Origin: Gymnorhina tibicen
Lineage: Eukaryota; Chordata; Aves; Passeriformes; Artamidae
Direction of reading: 5' to 3'
Length of the DNA: 64,000 bases
Assembly: GCA_013399875.1 (NCBI GenBank)
Contig: VXAZ01009672.1
Location: forward strand, 248,001 to 312,000
Shown: piece by piece, positions 38,428 to 51,600 of the stretch
How positions within the stretch are numbered: position 1 is the stretch's first letter
Layout: the number at the start of each line of letters is the position of its first letter
Translations under genes and position numbers: made by a program
The notes under the pieces: model-generated
What the model was told of the DNA's origin: nothing
The model's input: the letters and a program-made list of their open reading frames with translations, nothing else
The model's database searches: none

Positions 38428-41400
38428 CTACAACAAAAAATACAGAATTATGAATGTCCTGAAATTCACTGAAGCCACTAGTAAACCATAAAGATACATT
38501 TTATCTAAGTTTGAGAATAACAAAGTTACAAAAGTGTACTGGTTTCTGCTGTCTTAAAAAAAGCCAGCATCACTCATCATTTATATAATTCTACAGACTT
38601 AATTGAACAGATATCAATGAAGTTGATTTTCCTTTGATGTTGTATCAGACATTATATCCAAGATTTAATATTTCACACATGAAATACAGATAGATTTTAT
38701 AAAATAGTTATGAAACCCAGGCATGCAAACATAGCTTTCATTAAGTAGTCCCATACAAAGAGAAGAGAGAAAAACAGTAAGAAATGACGCAGGAGAACAA
38801 AACTGGTATGGTATTTAGCATTATTCTTTCACTGAACCTGCCAAAAACAGTCTACATTTCACCATATTCTTTTTCTGTTGTTATTCCCCTTTAAAAAATG
38901 AGTGCCTGCACTACAGCTGCTTGGACCATCTATTTCCACTCATTAGACTGGCAGTACTTTTCCACTTCCACAATAAAAACAGTCTTGGCTACAGCTGCTA
39001 CAACAGAAACACTTTAAAACATAGGGGGAAATCAGCCAGTGGAGATTAGAACACCGAAGTCTAAGAATAGAGTTGCAGGGCTGAGTCAGCAAGGAGGTAC
39101 TAGAGATAAGACGAGCTTGTTATACATATCTTACTTTGTCATTCTCTGACTTTAGACAATAAGATAAAAACATAGAACAAATCTGTAACCTGCTACTGAC
39201 CACAGCAACTCAAGAATTTTGATCAGCAGGAGTACCATGCTCTATTTCAGACAACCATTAGAGATGAAATAATTTGTCTAATAATGAGAGCATATCTAAA
39301 GTGTGCTTAAGATTTAAAACTTAGTATCGTCCATCTTGTAAATCTCATGCACTTGCCTGGTCACTTAAGTTAAATGTATGAAAATTTTTACTCAGTCAGG
39401 GCCTCAGTTTCTCCACAAAATCTGTAAAATGCAATCATTTGTCTCTTCCTCAGAGAAGTTTTATGAGATTAGTGAGAGAGAACTTGAAGGCCACCTCCAG
39501 CTGCACACAGGAGAAGATGAAGAGCTGGAAGCGAGAGTGAGCTTTGGTTGCAGTAGACCAAGCAGTCACCAGTGTTCCTCTTAAGAGAACTGAGGTCACC
39601 ACACCACCTGTGTGGCACACTGTCAAACAAAGCTTGCAGCAACAGTGCGTATCTCCCATACCACCCATGTATCTTTGAAAGAAAACAGATTTTAAATTTC
39701 GGGCCTTGATTTGGGAGAAGGTGCCAAAACAACAGAATGGTATGTCTTTCATGGATGTTAGATGCCAGTCTGTGAATTAAGAGACTGTACTTCAAGCTCC
39801 TAGTTTCCCCTTCAATTACATGGAGCGTGCAGACAGATAACACATTTAGATGATGGAATGGGTCCCAAACTTCAGTCCTTGTCCTTGTTGGACTACATTG
39901 CTGCAGTCTAGGCAGCTAAACTCGCAGGAAGCTAACACTCCAAAATCAGCTGCATTATGAAATCATTACTTGAGGGGACAAATATTCAAAAGTCGCACGT
40001 TCCACATGCATGAGTGGTGTTCTGATAAAAATTACACAATATAATAAAATCCAGGAGAGGTCAGACGAGAACAAATGTCGTCAGTAACTTATCTCCAACA
40101 AGGCCATGAGCAGAAGCAAAAGGAAGAATAAGAACAAGGCAAGCATGTATAATTTTACCAACTATTTTCAGTTCAGAGAACTTCTGAGCTCAGCACGGTT
40201 TCTGTATAATTCATAACTCTCAATATATTTCTCTTCTATGTAACTGTCCATTGACCTCTGGGACTCACGTCAACCTTTTGCACAAACGGTACTTGGCAAG
40301 GAGTCACCAACTGTTGAAGAATCACTTCCCTTTCCTTGCTTTGACTAGTTCCTATAAACTTAGTATGTTCTTTGCACTGGAAAGGAATGAAATTACCCAT
40401 TCCTGTCTGGATCACTTGTGACCTTGCAGACCTCTCTCACATTCCCACCAGTTGTTGCACTTTCAGACTGAAGAGCTCTGACTTAGTTGCTCTGAAAGAG
40501 GAACTCACCTAACCGTTTGATCATTCTTGCTATGAACTTTCTCTGATACTACGACATTCTGAGTGGGAATGGAGAACCAGAACAGTGCACAATGCTCACA
40601 GTGTAAACAGATCCTGATTACTTGTTAGAATTCCCCAGGAAGAGTGCCCCTTCCCACCATCATAAGCCTTCCCAGACTTGAGACACAGACACTACACAGT
40701 GCCACACTCAAGTCAGTTGACAATTACATCCCCCAAAGAGTGGACAGAAGTTCCTATCAGTAAACCAGTAGAGTAGCCTACACACACTGAAAAAGAAGGA
40801 AAGCATAATTCTTTCGACAGCATTCAGCTGTTTTACATACCAACATCTATGCCATACAGGATATAATTGGGCCACAATAAATAGCTTTGCCAGAACACTG
40901 GAAAGGAGGCACAGGCTTCACGAATCCCAGCTTTTCTCAGCTTTAGGGATAATACAACAGTTAACTACCTCTTTCTCAAAGAAGTCTCCTATCTCACAGT
41001 CTAAAGTCTTAATGTTTGTTAAGCACATGCAATGCAGAGAGATTGAGCAAAATCAGGCAAAATGGTTTTCTGACATCTGACCTCTTGCTTCCTGCACTGT
41101 AAATCAGGAGTGATGGTATGTAAGTCAATGGCCCAGAGTATCCTTCCTATCCAAGTCTACTTATTCCTATCATCCTGCTAGTGATAAATATGTATAAACC
41201 TAGTTTATACATACTTCTAGAGCTTTATATTCTGCCACAGGGCCATTGTTCTATAAGAATAACACCCAGGGGTATAAATTTGGTACCAGAAGTGTCAAGA
41301 ATACACTAACTACTTCAGCCTCTGTTCAGCCAAACTAACTCTCTCAAATGTCTATGCATCCCTATAGAAAACTACTTTGCAACCTTCAAATTGTGACTTA

Positions 41401-43935
41401 CCACATGTCAATATCCAGAACATGAAACTACTGAAGTTCTAGTAGTACCTCAGGATCCAAACTTAGTAACAAGAGTAGATTTGGACCTTTAATGGAGTGT
41501 TATGCTATCCTCTAAGTAAGCCAGTATAAAGCAAAAATCTTTATTTTATCACCACTGCTGCTACAGTAATCAAAAATACTGAAGATCTGCCACTTAATAT
41601 TCTTTTAAAAATTCAATAGCAAATCCATGTGGCATTCTGCATTTACTTGGTAAGGGACAACAGAATACTAGCAAAAGGCTAAGTTTAGGTTCAAGCTTCT
41701 GCAGCTGTAAGAGATAAGAAAGCCAAAAAGCATCCATTTAGGACCTTAAGACACTTGAAAGGAAAACTAAAGATAAGATTACTATCCACAGAAGAGATGC
41801 TACTCTCAAATGAGAGTTCCAAAGGCACTGAAAAAAACTGAAAATTGCTGACCTGGAACAGAAACTCAGACAAGGAAATATCAGATTGACGTGAGTCTTC
41901 AGGCTCCAAGATGAGAAACTCAGATATTCCTGCCACAGGGTATTAGGAAAATGTTGGAGTAAAAAAAAAGATTTGGAGTGGTTGTACAGCACTGACCTCT
42001 ACAAAGTGCATGTCGGAGTAGCTTGCTCTTTGAAAAGACAAGAATCCTCCACAACTTAGCTGAAAGTTGGTGTTTTGTTCCAGTCAGTACACTCAATATT
42101 GCAAAACAAGCAATTACATTTGAATAGTTTCAGTGTTCGCAAATTATATTCATTCTGGAATTCACTTCTATGTGGTACACTATCACAACACTCTTATTTA
42201 CCTACAGTGATTTCCACTGTAGAGAAACACAGACATCATAACCAATTTGGTGTTTTTTTCTAACAGCAGTCACTAATTTGACACTTCTAAGGCAAAACTA
42301 AGATAAGCTTTCAGAAATAACAAAGATAATGTAGTGTGGAGTTCCAATAAATTAACTATTTTGTGGCTATACAATGCAGAACATTCACTAATGCTTCCAT
42401 TTCTGGGTCATCGGGTTGCATTAAACTAAATCAAGAAGATTTTACCAAGCACTGTAATCCAAGCTTCCTGTGTGCAATTAAGTACTCACTATATTAATAG
42501 AACAATCAACCAGCAAGCATGCAAGAAACACACGTGGGTTTTCTAACACCGTGGTTTTAATTACATTTTTGCAAAACTGAAGAGCCTGAGGAAAGTGAAA
42601 AATTTCCTGTAGTTCACAATTTCCTTTAGTAGATATATGAAAGACTCTGATAAGACCACAAATGCAAGAGAAGTATCTTTGCTTTAGTTTTACATGAGGC
42701 TTTTCTGTTTCAGTGAAAAAAACCCCCACTACTGGACTTCAAGTTAACATTTTTCTCACTTTGCCTTGGCCAAACCCTTAACTATAGATCTAACTCAAAA
42801 TACTTCCAAAAGCTAGTCAATCTGTTCTGTATTCAGGATTATTACATTTCATAAACTCTTCTCTTTCAAATAAGACAAAAAGCTAGAACTTGCTCGCTGT
42901 CATAAACATACTGTTAGCTTCTACTTAATGCTTCAAACCATTACATTCGGTAAAAATGTTTCATTTTTTCTTGTGGTGCAGTTTTTCTGTGAGTGTCATT
43001 GCTTTTATAACTTCTTCTTTGCTGTTTGTCCAGTGATATTTTAAGTCTTAACAAGACTCAAACAATGCATGTTCCAGTTGTACACTATCAAAACAGAAAA
43101 TCATGTAGCTGCTTATGATAGAATGTTTCCTCAGGATTAATTACTGTTCTGACAAATGTATTGAGCATGGAAAACCGTGAACTTAGTGGCTAAGGCAACA
43201 TTTTTCCTCAGTACCTTGACAATCTACATAATGGAGTATATATGACCTTAGATTCAATCGTTTTTTTGTTGTTCAGCGTCTCAGACAGCTACAACAATGA
43301 ACCTGAGTAATAACTAAAGTGCTATTTGCACACCATAGCTTTTATACAGGAATCTTACAAACTTTTTAAAAGTGTACACATACTGTTCTCTTTTCTACAC
43401 AGCTACAGCCATACAGGCCAAAGGAAAATACCTAATATAGAATGAACAGGATCTAAGATGGAAAGCTCCTAACTTGGAGTCTTCCATTTTAGTTAGTTGT
43501 CTACTGCCTCCCCTCACAGTTATGCTCTCAAAAGGCACTACCAGGAATATTTAAGATTTTACTCACAAGTTATGTGGCTAAAGTTGTGCACTAGGAAAGA
43601 TATGATTGTACAGACATTATAAGTGATGCATGAATATCAGGTATCTTCTCTCTTTTTCTGAGAAAAAAATGTTCAAGTCCCAAAATCACATCAAAATACT
43701 TTTCTGAGCAACATTTGCAGCAGGTTCCCATCATCTGTGTCTTCACTGCGAATGTAAAACAGCATTATTAAAAGGCTCTGAATCATGATCACTACTTGAT
43801 TAACCAAACTACATTAAAACTGTTGACATGCCTGAAACTTGACACTGATTTCATCTTTACTTCCAAACTACTTGTGGGAAGCACGGCTTTGTCCTGTTTT
43901 CATCCGTCCCTAAAGGAAGATAGTGTCATTGTTAC
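38428..43935 (-). other. UNC79 intron, 5.5 kb (largest in the window)
   Basis: Bounded by GTAACA and a ttgtag acceptor. It contains a MIR-like piece at 39380-39480. No additional exon was found; the flanking peptides AFTK and ERDKFY join directly. Confidence 0.8.
39380..39480 (-). repeat. MIR-like ancient SINE fragment
   Basis: On the plus strand, 'gggcctcagtttctccacaa' then 'aatctgtaaaatgcaatcat' and 'cctcagagaagttttatgag' correspond to the reverse complement of the MIR core (cctcagtttcctcatctgtaaaatgg ... tacctcatagggttgttgtgagg). Confidence 0.6.
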
Positions 43936-44046
43936 CTTTGTGAAGGCTCGGTAGCACAAACCACACAGTTCCACCAGGTAGGCCAGAGTGAAGACAGCAT
44001 TCTGAATTACAAAACTTAGTAATTTTGAAAAAGGTTCCAGAAGACT
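43936..44046 (-). CDS. UNC79: UNC79 exon (111 bp)
   Basis: The acceptor is catgtcattgcag and the donor is GTAACA, weaker than consensus. It has 37 whole codons, including SLLEPFSKLLSFVIQNAVFT and LAYLVELCGLCYRAFTK. It is hydrophobic, but the polar residues within it fit a buried repeat helix better than a membrane span. Confidence 0.96.
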
Positions 44047-44634
44047 CTGCAATGACATGTGTTACAGAAATCAGTAACTCGTTGCCCAAAAAAGCAAAGA
44101 AGCATTCCAACTCTGAAACACCTGAATGGAACAGCATTATTTTTAGCTCAGAGGCTATCTGCCTGGGATTTACAATGTTTTGGTCAAACAGCTGTATCAT
44201 ATGCCTTCATGCTTCTGTCAGAAATTAGAAACAAAACGTTAGAAGAAAGTTTCCCTTGTGACACAGTGTTTATAAGAGATTCCGTATAGTTTATGCAGGA
44301 AAACCTCACTGACTTCAGTGGAATTGTACTGAAAAACGTCTAAGGAAGCTCATTACTCTTTTTTTAAAAAGAAAAAAAATAGATGATGGAAAAGAAAAAG
44401 AGAACATCAAATCTTTAAGAAGACATACATTCACACCCACATAAGAATGTAATTCTACCCCCAATTTACTGTAACCTAGATTCCAAAGCTCTTATCATTC
44501 TCCAAACAGTATTGGACTGCACAGTTTGATGCTTATATATAATACTTTCCTAGCCAGGGGATAAGAACACATTCATACAATAGCACAGGCTGGCTAAATC
44601 TGAGGCAACAGAATTTTGTCTTCTTGGAACTTAC
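44047..44634 (-). other. UNC79 intron, 588 bp
   Basis: Bounded by GTAAGT and a ttgcag acceptor. Nothing recognised. Confidence 0.85.
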
Positions 44635-44703
44635 CCTGGTGGCATTAGTGGTAGGTATCTTCAACAAGCAAATCATGATTCTTAAACTAGAGTCTAAGGA
44701 ACA
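44635..44703 (-). CDS. UNC79: UNC79 exon (69 bp)
   Basis: The acceptor is atatgttcag and the donor is GTAAGT. It has 23 whole codons, from CSLDSSLRIMICLLKIP to TTNATR. It is in phase 0 at both ends, so it could be skipped without a frameshift. Confidence 0.95.
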
Positions 44704-46332
44704 CTGAACATATTTGAAGGCAGAAAAGAAGAAGAAAAGAAGTTAGTACCATTCTGTGTACATATCTTGCTTATAGTGGTAGCAGCTATGAATAAGTTAG
44801 AGGTGAAGTCTGAAAAATGATCCCTGATGATTGATTTTTACTTACTTTCTCTAAACTGGCTTACTCTTGAACAAAATCATACCCCAATCACACCCCTTCA
44901 GTGGTAACATACCACAGCATAGGTGTGCACCATCTACCTAATTTTATATTTCTGTGCTTGTCCTGGACTACGATATTTTCCTTCACATCTCAAGACAACT
45001 CACAACCTCTAACATTGGAATATGCCCTGGCAGCAGCTGTTTCAGATTCCTTAAGTTGTTCCTTATGATGTAATCTTTATTTTGAGTAAATCACACAGGT
45101 TACAGCACTGAATGGACTTTTCAGGATCAATCCACTGTCTTGCCTCACCCCTGCCGTAAACATCTAGAATATCAAAGCGTCCCCTACAACCCTAAAGAAA
45201 AGAACAGGAGATTGAAAGTTCAGGAGCAAGCAATTGCTTTATTTGCATCACTAATAATACCTTCCATGAATAAAAGGCAAATCAGAGTAAACACTCCACC
45301 TAAAGGTTCTGTGAATGGTAAATATGCAGTTGGAACCACTAAGATCCAATTAATTTCTTTTTATTTATTTCAATTATATAAGATGCAGCAGATTGGGGTG
45401 ACTAGTACACAGAAAGAATGGTTATTGCCTGTTTGACTTAGTAAGTGCTGAAGGATAATGTCACAATTTACCAAAATCTGAAGAGGTTTCAAGATCTGAC
45501 TATTGCATAATAGAGCCAAGGAATTTAGTATCATTCATGTAGCCAGGCTGTGACACCCAATTTAAAAGACAATGTTATCAGTCACAGATTTAGACTTTGG
45601 ATCTCTCGGCCCATATTGAACAACACTGCTTTGTATAGAAGAAACTACCACTGGGCTCATTCACGCCATAGGAAATAAGAGTAAGGGCTTCAGAATTCCG
45701 TGTTTACTGCAAAGACTCAAAAGATCTTACTGTGTTTGCTGAAACAACATCTGGAAATATACACACCAGGAGATAAGATCCTGCTGTATGTCCTCTGAAC
45801 TCTCAGAAATCAGAGCTCAAAGCTTCTGGATGCAGTTTCTGTAACAATATTCTATTACAATCAGAACTACAACCTGGTCAGCCAAACAGGCTAGGCCCAA
45901 TTCTCAGTAGTCTCAGTTCTCTCTGCCTGTCTGAATACTGTGTACTTTTAGCAAATTAATTAGGTGGTACTGCTCTTCTTGAGAGTTTTATTTAGTTTTA
46001 ACAGTTAAAACCAGATAGATTTTCATTATCTAAATACTGGCTCTCTCAAATGCAGTATTTTAACCTGACAAAGACAGGGCATGGAAAGCGTATAGGAAAA
46101 ATGCCAAGAAAGAAGTGAAAAGTACCCTGGTCAGAGTCGCTGTTGTTACCCACAGAAAACATAATTAACGGGATGGATCAGAGATACAATAAATCCAGTC
46201 CTCTGAAAACATTAGCTGAATCATTAGGAAACGTTCAAAAGAACCCACTCTGGTTCTCCCCAGTTTTCCCACTGTTTCAGTACATCCTGACCAATGGCAA
46301 TATAGGTTGTTTCAGATGTCCATACATCATAC
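44704..46332 (-). other. UNC79 intron, 1.6 kb
   Basis: Bounded by GTATGA and a gttcag acceptor. Nothing recognised. A plus-strand 98-codon ORF at 45140-45436 has no recognisable content. Confidence 0.8.
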
Positions 46333-46506
46333 CTTAAGAGGCAAAACACATGGGAGTTTAGTAAGGAAGGTCTGAAACTGATTACTAATTGTGGTCCAGA
46401 GGTTGCTGGGGGAATCCATCGGCAAGGCTTCCATAAAGGTAGCAATGTTTTCCAAACAGCGTAGCATCGCACCCCCTGCTGGCAAATTCTTTTTGTTGTT
46501 TAATCC
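46333..46506 (-). CDS. UNC79: UNC79 exon (174 bp)
   Basis: The acceptor is gttttgtttcccag and the donor is GTATGA. It has 58 whole codons, starting GLNNKKNLPAGGAMLRCLEN, continuing IATFMEALPMDSPSNLW and ending LTKLPCVLPLK. It is a strongly recognisable UNC79 block and is in phase 0 at both ends. Confidence 0.97.
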
Positions 46507-47335
46507 CTGGGAAACAAAACCAGAACTGTGAACAATCATACGCATGCAGAATGGTCCTTTACACGGTATTTGGAAGTTCTGAGGTTAATTTGTTGAGACC
46601 AAATACTGCGTACTTTTTCTATGATGCTATTGATAGTGTTGTGCTGGGAATTTGAACTGTGTATGTGATAGTTAGTCTAGCAGTTCCTAAAGTACTGACC
46701 AAAAGATTTTGAACCAAAATGTTACAAACAGGGTCCTAACTCATAATCTGCTTAGACTGGCATGGCAGTAGAAAAAGCAAAACTCAAAGTATTCAGCAGC
46801 AGATTGCTCATGTTTTCCTTTAGACAGTTTTAAAGAAGATATGTTCATTACTGTTCAGTAGACCATGTATGCTTTTGTGGCTTCTGTCCTAGAGTGAGGC
46901 CTGAAAAGACATGAGCAGTCTTAAAGTGATGTCAACATCTTGAATGAAGCAATTGCCATGTTCTTGGAAGAGCAGGATACATGCAAGTGACCAGTTCTAG
47001 CAGGAGGAAAAATGGTACAGTAGAAATAAGCCAACTGCATAGAAGGAAGTCAGTCAAAGGCAGGCAATAGATTTTTGGAACACCTAACAGAAACTGTCAT
47101 CAGATAAAATGAAGAGGGAGAACTGAGATGTATGAGCAGAAATGTTCCTGAAAACAAAAAATAGGAAGGAATGGGACACACTACTTGTGGTAAGGACAGC
47201 CTAATTATTTCCAAGGAGGACAAAACAAAAATTCACAGTGTTTTTGATGAAGCAAGTTTGAACTCAAATGAGGAAAAATGATCCTGATAATGCTAATAAA
47301 ATTAGCATCATTAACATATCCAATTGTCAACATAC
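46507..47335 (-). other. UNC79 intron, 829 bp
   Basis: Bounded by GTATGT and a cccag acceptor. Nothing recognised. Confidence 0.85.
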
Positions 47336-47421
47336 CTCTAACAGCTGGCTCAGAGCAGCAATGGAACTCAGCTCACTGAAGTCCATCAGAGACGTGGCTA
47401 AGGTCCGTAAAAAGCTTCCAT
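47336..47421 (-). CDS. UNC79: UNC79 exon (86 bp)
   Basis: The acceptor is ttcaaatttcag and the donor is GTATGT. It encodes DGSFLRTLATSLMDFSEL, then SSIAALSQLLE, ending in phase 0. The amphipathic pattern is consistent with helical repeats. Confidence 0.96.
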
Positions 47422-47505
47422 CTGAAATTTGAATGACATTTTTGCACTGGCTGTTCATACAGAGGAAACCAAGGGTCAGAAATGCACTCACGTATTGCAC
47501 ATTAC
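47422..47505 (-). other. UNC79: UNC79 minimal intron, 84 bp and fully open
   Basis: Donor GTAATG and acceptor aaatttcag. The length is divisible by three and there is no stop in the UNC79 frame. Retention would insert 28 residues, beginning GNVQYVSAFL and ending KNVIQIS, between IIK and DGSF. The flanking exons join cleanly to the expected protein without it. Confidence 0.88.
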
Positions 47506-47618
47506 CTTTAATAATGCTCTGGAAGAGCTGAGGGAAGATGCCATTGGGAGCCAGCTGATGGAACACACAACGGAGGAACTGCTTGGCCACACCTGCAGCA
47601 TTTCCAGGGATCATCATG
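47506..47618 (-). CDS. UNC79: UNC79 exon (113 bp)
   Basis: The acceptor is ttcatttcag and the donor is GTAATG. It encodes MMIPGNAAGVAKQFLR, then CVFHQLAPNGIFPQLFQSII and K. It ends one base into an Asp codon. It is followed by an 84-base intron that contains no in-frame stop, so a simple ORF runs straight through it into the next exon. Confidence 0.96.
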
Positions 47619-48566
47619 CTGAAATGAAGGGAAAAGAAGAGAAGAAAAAAATTGCATTGCAGATGAAACACTTGTCAAAGCTGACTACATGGAGGAAATA
47701 AAGATGATGCTATTCTTTTTAATTATGGAAGTGTTCAGTTATTAGTGAGACAGTCAAAAACAGAACTGTCCTGATCCTGAAAAAACAGTTTAGCATGTTG
47801 ATTTTATGACTTCAGCTCAACTAGGAAGAGATTAAAAAGTTACATACACATACTTAAAGTATTTGTCTCAATGAATAGTTGTGTTTTTCCTAATTCTCCA
47901 AGTAGTTTTATTTGTGAGTCATCTGAATTTGAAATATAATCCTGCTCTCACCTTGTGTATTTCAGTGACACAGAATAAGGTTCTTGGCTTTACCATAAAA
48001 CACATGAACAACAGGTAAACAAAAACATTACAAAGTTCATTTGCCTCTTGCAGTTTCCTTCAAGAGATGAAGTACTCCCTAATCACGCATAAATGAATGG
48101 TTTCATTTTAAAAGTCTAAGTATTATCTATTTACTCATAAACTGCACATCTTAACATGCTTTACAGCTTCTCAAAATGAATTTATCCTATTCAGCATCTG
48201 ATTTGCATAATGAGGCAACACTACCAGGGATTCTCCATGGCCAAGGATGATTCACTTGATTGGAGATAGTTTATCAAGACAAATACTGAACACAGAACCA
48301 GTTAGAAAAAGCTGCACTGAAATTGCAAAGACAAGACAGCATCTGAATCTGATTTTTTCCAGGTTTAACCCATATGAATATGGGCTCCTGTTCATCTCCA
48401 GAAAACACAGGATATTTGAAACAAGCGGGAAAGGCAGTTTTTCCTTTTACTCAGAAATTTTAAAGAACATTTTTTAAAAGTTAAATTTAGTTGATTTCAG
48501 GGTCAGGGAAGATGATGCTTTACATTGATTGTTTCATTTTTGCCAAGGTATCCTTTGCTACCATAC
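47619..48566 (-). other. UNC79 intron, 948 bp
   Basis: Bounded by GTATGG and a tttcag acceptor. Nothing recognised. Confidence 0.85.
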
Positions 48567-48605
48567 CTTTCTGCTTGATTAGAAAAACTGGTACTTGATG
48601 CCAAC
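48567..48605 (-). CDS. UNC79: UNC79 short exon (39 bp)
   Basis: This is a 13-codon exon with acceptor tttttattccag and donor GTATGG. It encodes LASSTSFSNQAE, with split codons at both ends (Arg before, Ser after). The length is a multiple of three and entry and exit phases are equal, so skipping it would keep the reading frame. Confidence 0.93.
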
Positions 48606-51600
48606 CTGGAATAAAAATAAACAAGAAATTGAAGCTCATAGGCTTTTTTTTTGTGTGTGTGTTTCATTTTTTAAGTAAGCCAATAAAATACCTTTTAAAA
48701 TAAATAATAAACAAGAACTTTAGAGAACATTTAAAATATTACCATAAAAATCTTCTGAAGAGCACCTAAATTCAAAAAAATCATGTTTGCATGACATAAA
48801 CTCTATTCAGTCTTGCAGTCTCACTAATGCTCAACTGCTGCAAAGACAAATCTTGCCTCCCTCTAGTAGCACAAAGATAATGAAGTAATGTTTTTGCCCT
48901 ACAGCACATCATGGATAACTAATTTTTTTTAGAGGGAAAAAAAGTTTGCCAGAGGCTGCCTACTGACTGAATTGTTGCTGATTAACACAGCAACACAGAC
49001 TAAGCAAAAATTCTTTGCTTGGCAGTCTAAAGTGAGGCTTCTAGTTCCAGATTTTGGCACCTAAATAACTAGCCTAATTTCAAAACCACTAATTACCTAC
49101 TAGCTCTTCCAAAGTCAGATGAGAAATACTGTGTTCTCAAAAATTAGGTCATTTATTTTAGTACCTAAATGTAGACTTTAAAGCCAAATACGAGCATTCA
49201 GAGGTGAAAATACCGAACACAAACTTAAAGTAAAATCATGCACTTCAATATGCAGGACATGTAAATGAATAGAATCAGGGCTTACAATATCAAAGAAAAA
49301 CACTTTTAATACCAAAAGCCACTAAAAAGCTGTACACTGTAAAGCCATTATAAAGATGGACAATGGAAGCATCTCTTGTATACAAAATACCACCAAATTT
49401 TTACTTTAATCTGCTGCAAATCAGTATTTCAGATGGTATAAGTTGATAAATCTAAGTGAAAATTTCATAGAGCTATGCTATTTTATATCTAGTCTTCAAT
49501 GTTTTTCTTTGATTCATGATCCTTTTATCCTGGACTTAGCTGTTGCTCGTCCTTGGTCACCCCCTGTTCTGAAGACAGTTTCCTCTCTAATCAACACAAT
49601 AAAATCCAAAAAGGACCCTAAGGCAGCTCAGTCAAATGCAACAGCATGAACCAAAATTACAGTGATTTGAATGAATTATTCATGACAAACTGGGGACACA
49701 GCATACTTCCAACAATTCAATAATCTCAAACTTGATGGTGCAGGGGATTAAAGATTGTGTTATCTTCAGTTGTTCTAGCATAAATCAGAAAAACACACTG
49801 GAGTTCCCAACTCTACTATTGTTAAGAGGAATCCACACTGAAATACAACATATTATTTCTGGTGTGCAAAGCTAATTCTGGGTGAGAAAGGTCTGAAGCT
49901 ACCGTCAAGCAATACAGACCTTTATTCTGGAATAACCGTAGCATCACCTTACATTAAGGCACACGAGGATTTCTGCAGAATGCAATGAGACCGATCTCAT
50001 GCCCTACGGACATGATACCTATTTTCAAAAATCTGTTGAAGTACAGAAACACTACAATGTAAAATCTTTTTTCTAAAAGAAATCAAAGTCTAATGTTTTT
50101 CTCTCCTTTTGAATGTGATAATGCAAGCATGGGTTTCGGGACAAACAAAACACTAGGTTTCTAACTTCAGAAAAACTTCACAAGACATGAACTACAGTAA
50201 ACACTTGGGAACATCTGAAACTTCCTGAAATGTGCAGTTCGTACACATTTATCATTACTACTCTAAATATTTTATTGCACAAATGCCATGAACCCTCATC
50301 ATCACCTCCACTTTGCAGACCACAAAGCAGAACAGGAAATAGATGTGTTCAAATCTGTACACGTTAGGAACACGAGTTAAGCTTTCCACAGCTCCTCACT
50401 AACTCAAGTCTAAATGTAACTTTCAAACACAGCTTTACTGCTTGGAAAGCTAAATCTCACTGGAAATCAGTTAAGTAAGAATCACAAAGTCAAAAATCTT
50501 GATTCAGCAACCAGATCATAAACTTAAATGCATGTCAGAGTATTAGAAACACTTCAATCTTTAATTGCCAGTAACTTGAACCCAGAAATTTCTTCCCTTT
50601 TGAAAATCCCAGCAGATGCCTATCTGTGCCTGTGGGTACCCAAATAACTTTTGAAAATTTTTCTGTGTGTTGTTTAGGTATTCTGAAAGACCTTGGACCT
50701 TCTAATTCCTTATTTCCTCTTCTATGCATGAAAGTAGTAGCTCTTTTTGTAAGAATAAAAATGCAAGAAATCTAATTCATTTTCACTTCTGCTGTTAGAT
50801 GGGTATTTGGAGGTAGTGATATGGCACCGCTTGATGAAAGAGCACCTGAAAGCCTTTCTGCTTATATATGCTACTTATTTTGCATATTTTCAAAGTAATT
50901 CCTTTGTGGGGAGCCTCTTATTGGACCTAGAATTCATCAGAAATTGAAACCAGCAGGAACAAGACAGGACATTTACCAGGAATACCCCATGTTGCACTGT
51001 CATCTGCTGGTCTAAAACAATCAGCTGTCTCACTCCAAAGATGCAGCATTTCCCCCTCAAAACACAGAAGAAGGTAGCCCCCTCATCCCTCATCCCTTGC
51101 TAATTCATTTTCCAAATTATTTACTCTCTGTGGCTGTAGTACTGCTGCATTTACAAGAGTCACACAGAATGGGCAGAATGTTCCGTCTACATCAGAAACT
51201 TTGCCTCCATCAGAGTTAATTAGCAGTGACAGCAGGGAACTGCAGCCTTGCAATTAATGGAAATGGATGACTTGAAGAGCTGCTGTGTTTAAATGGAATT
51301 AGGAGGTAGTGGAGAAGCAAGGCTGTGGAGAGCCATGCCCCTGCAGAAGCCACAGTCAAGCCATCTGAACTTCAGTCACCAAGAAGAATGTGGAGGAGGA
51401 GAGCTGTGCATCATTTCTGCACGTCTAGTGCTGCTCAGAAATTTATTCTGGAAGACCCCATCACATCCATCCCACCTCTGAGGCAGGATGTTGTGGAAGT
51501 GGCCAAGACAGCAACCACACGTAATCCAGTAGTAATGGTACACTTTAATTATTCCGTGCACACTAGGTAAAAGTAACAAGAGAAAAACAATGGACAGCAA

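Noticed and set aside
39450..39843. Minus-strand ORFs of 100 and 124 codons
   Set aside because: Two different frames overlapping a MIR-like repeat, inside a UNC79 intron, with no domain.
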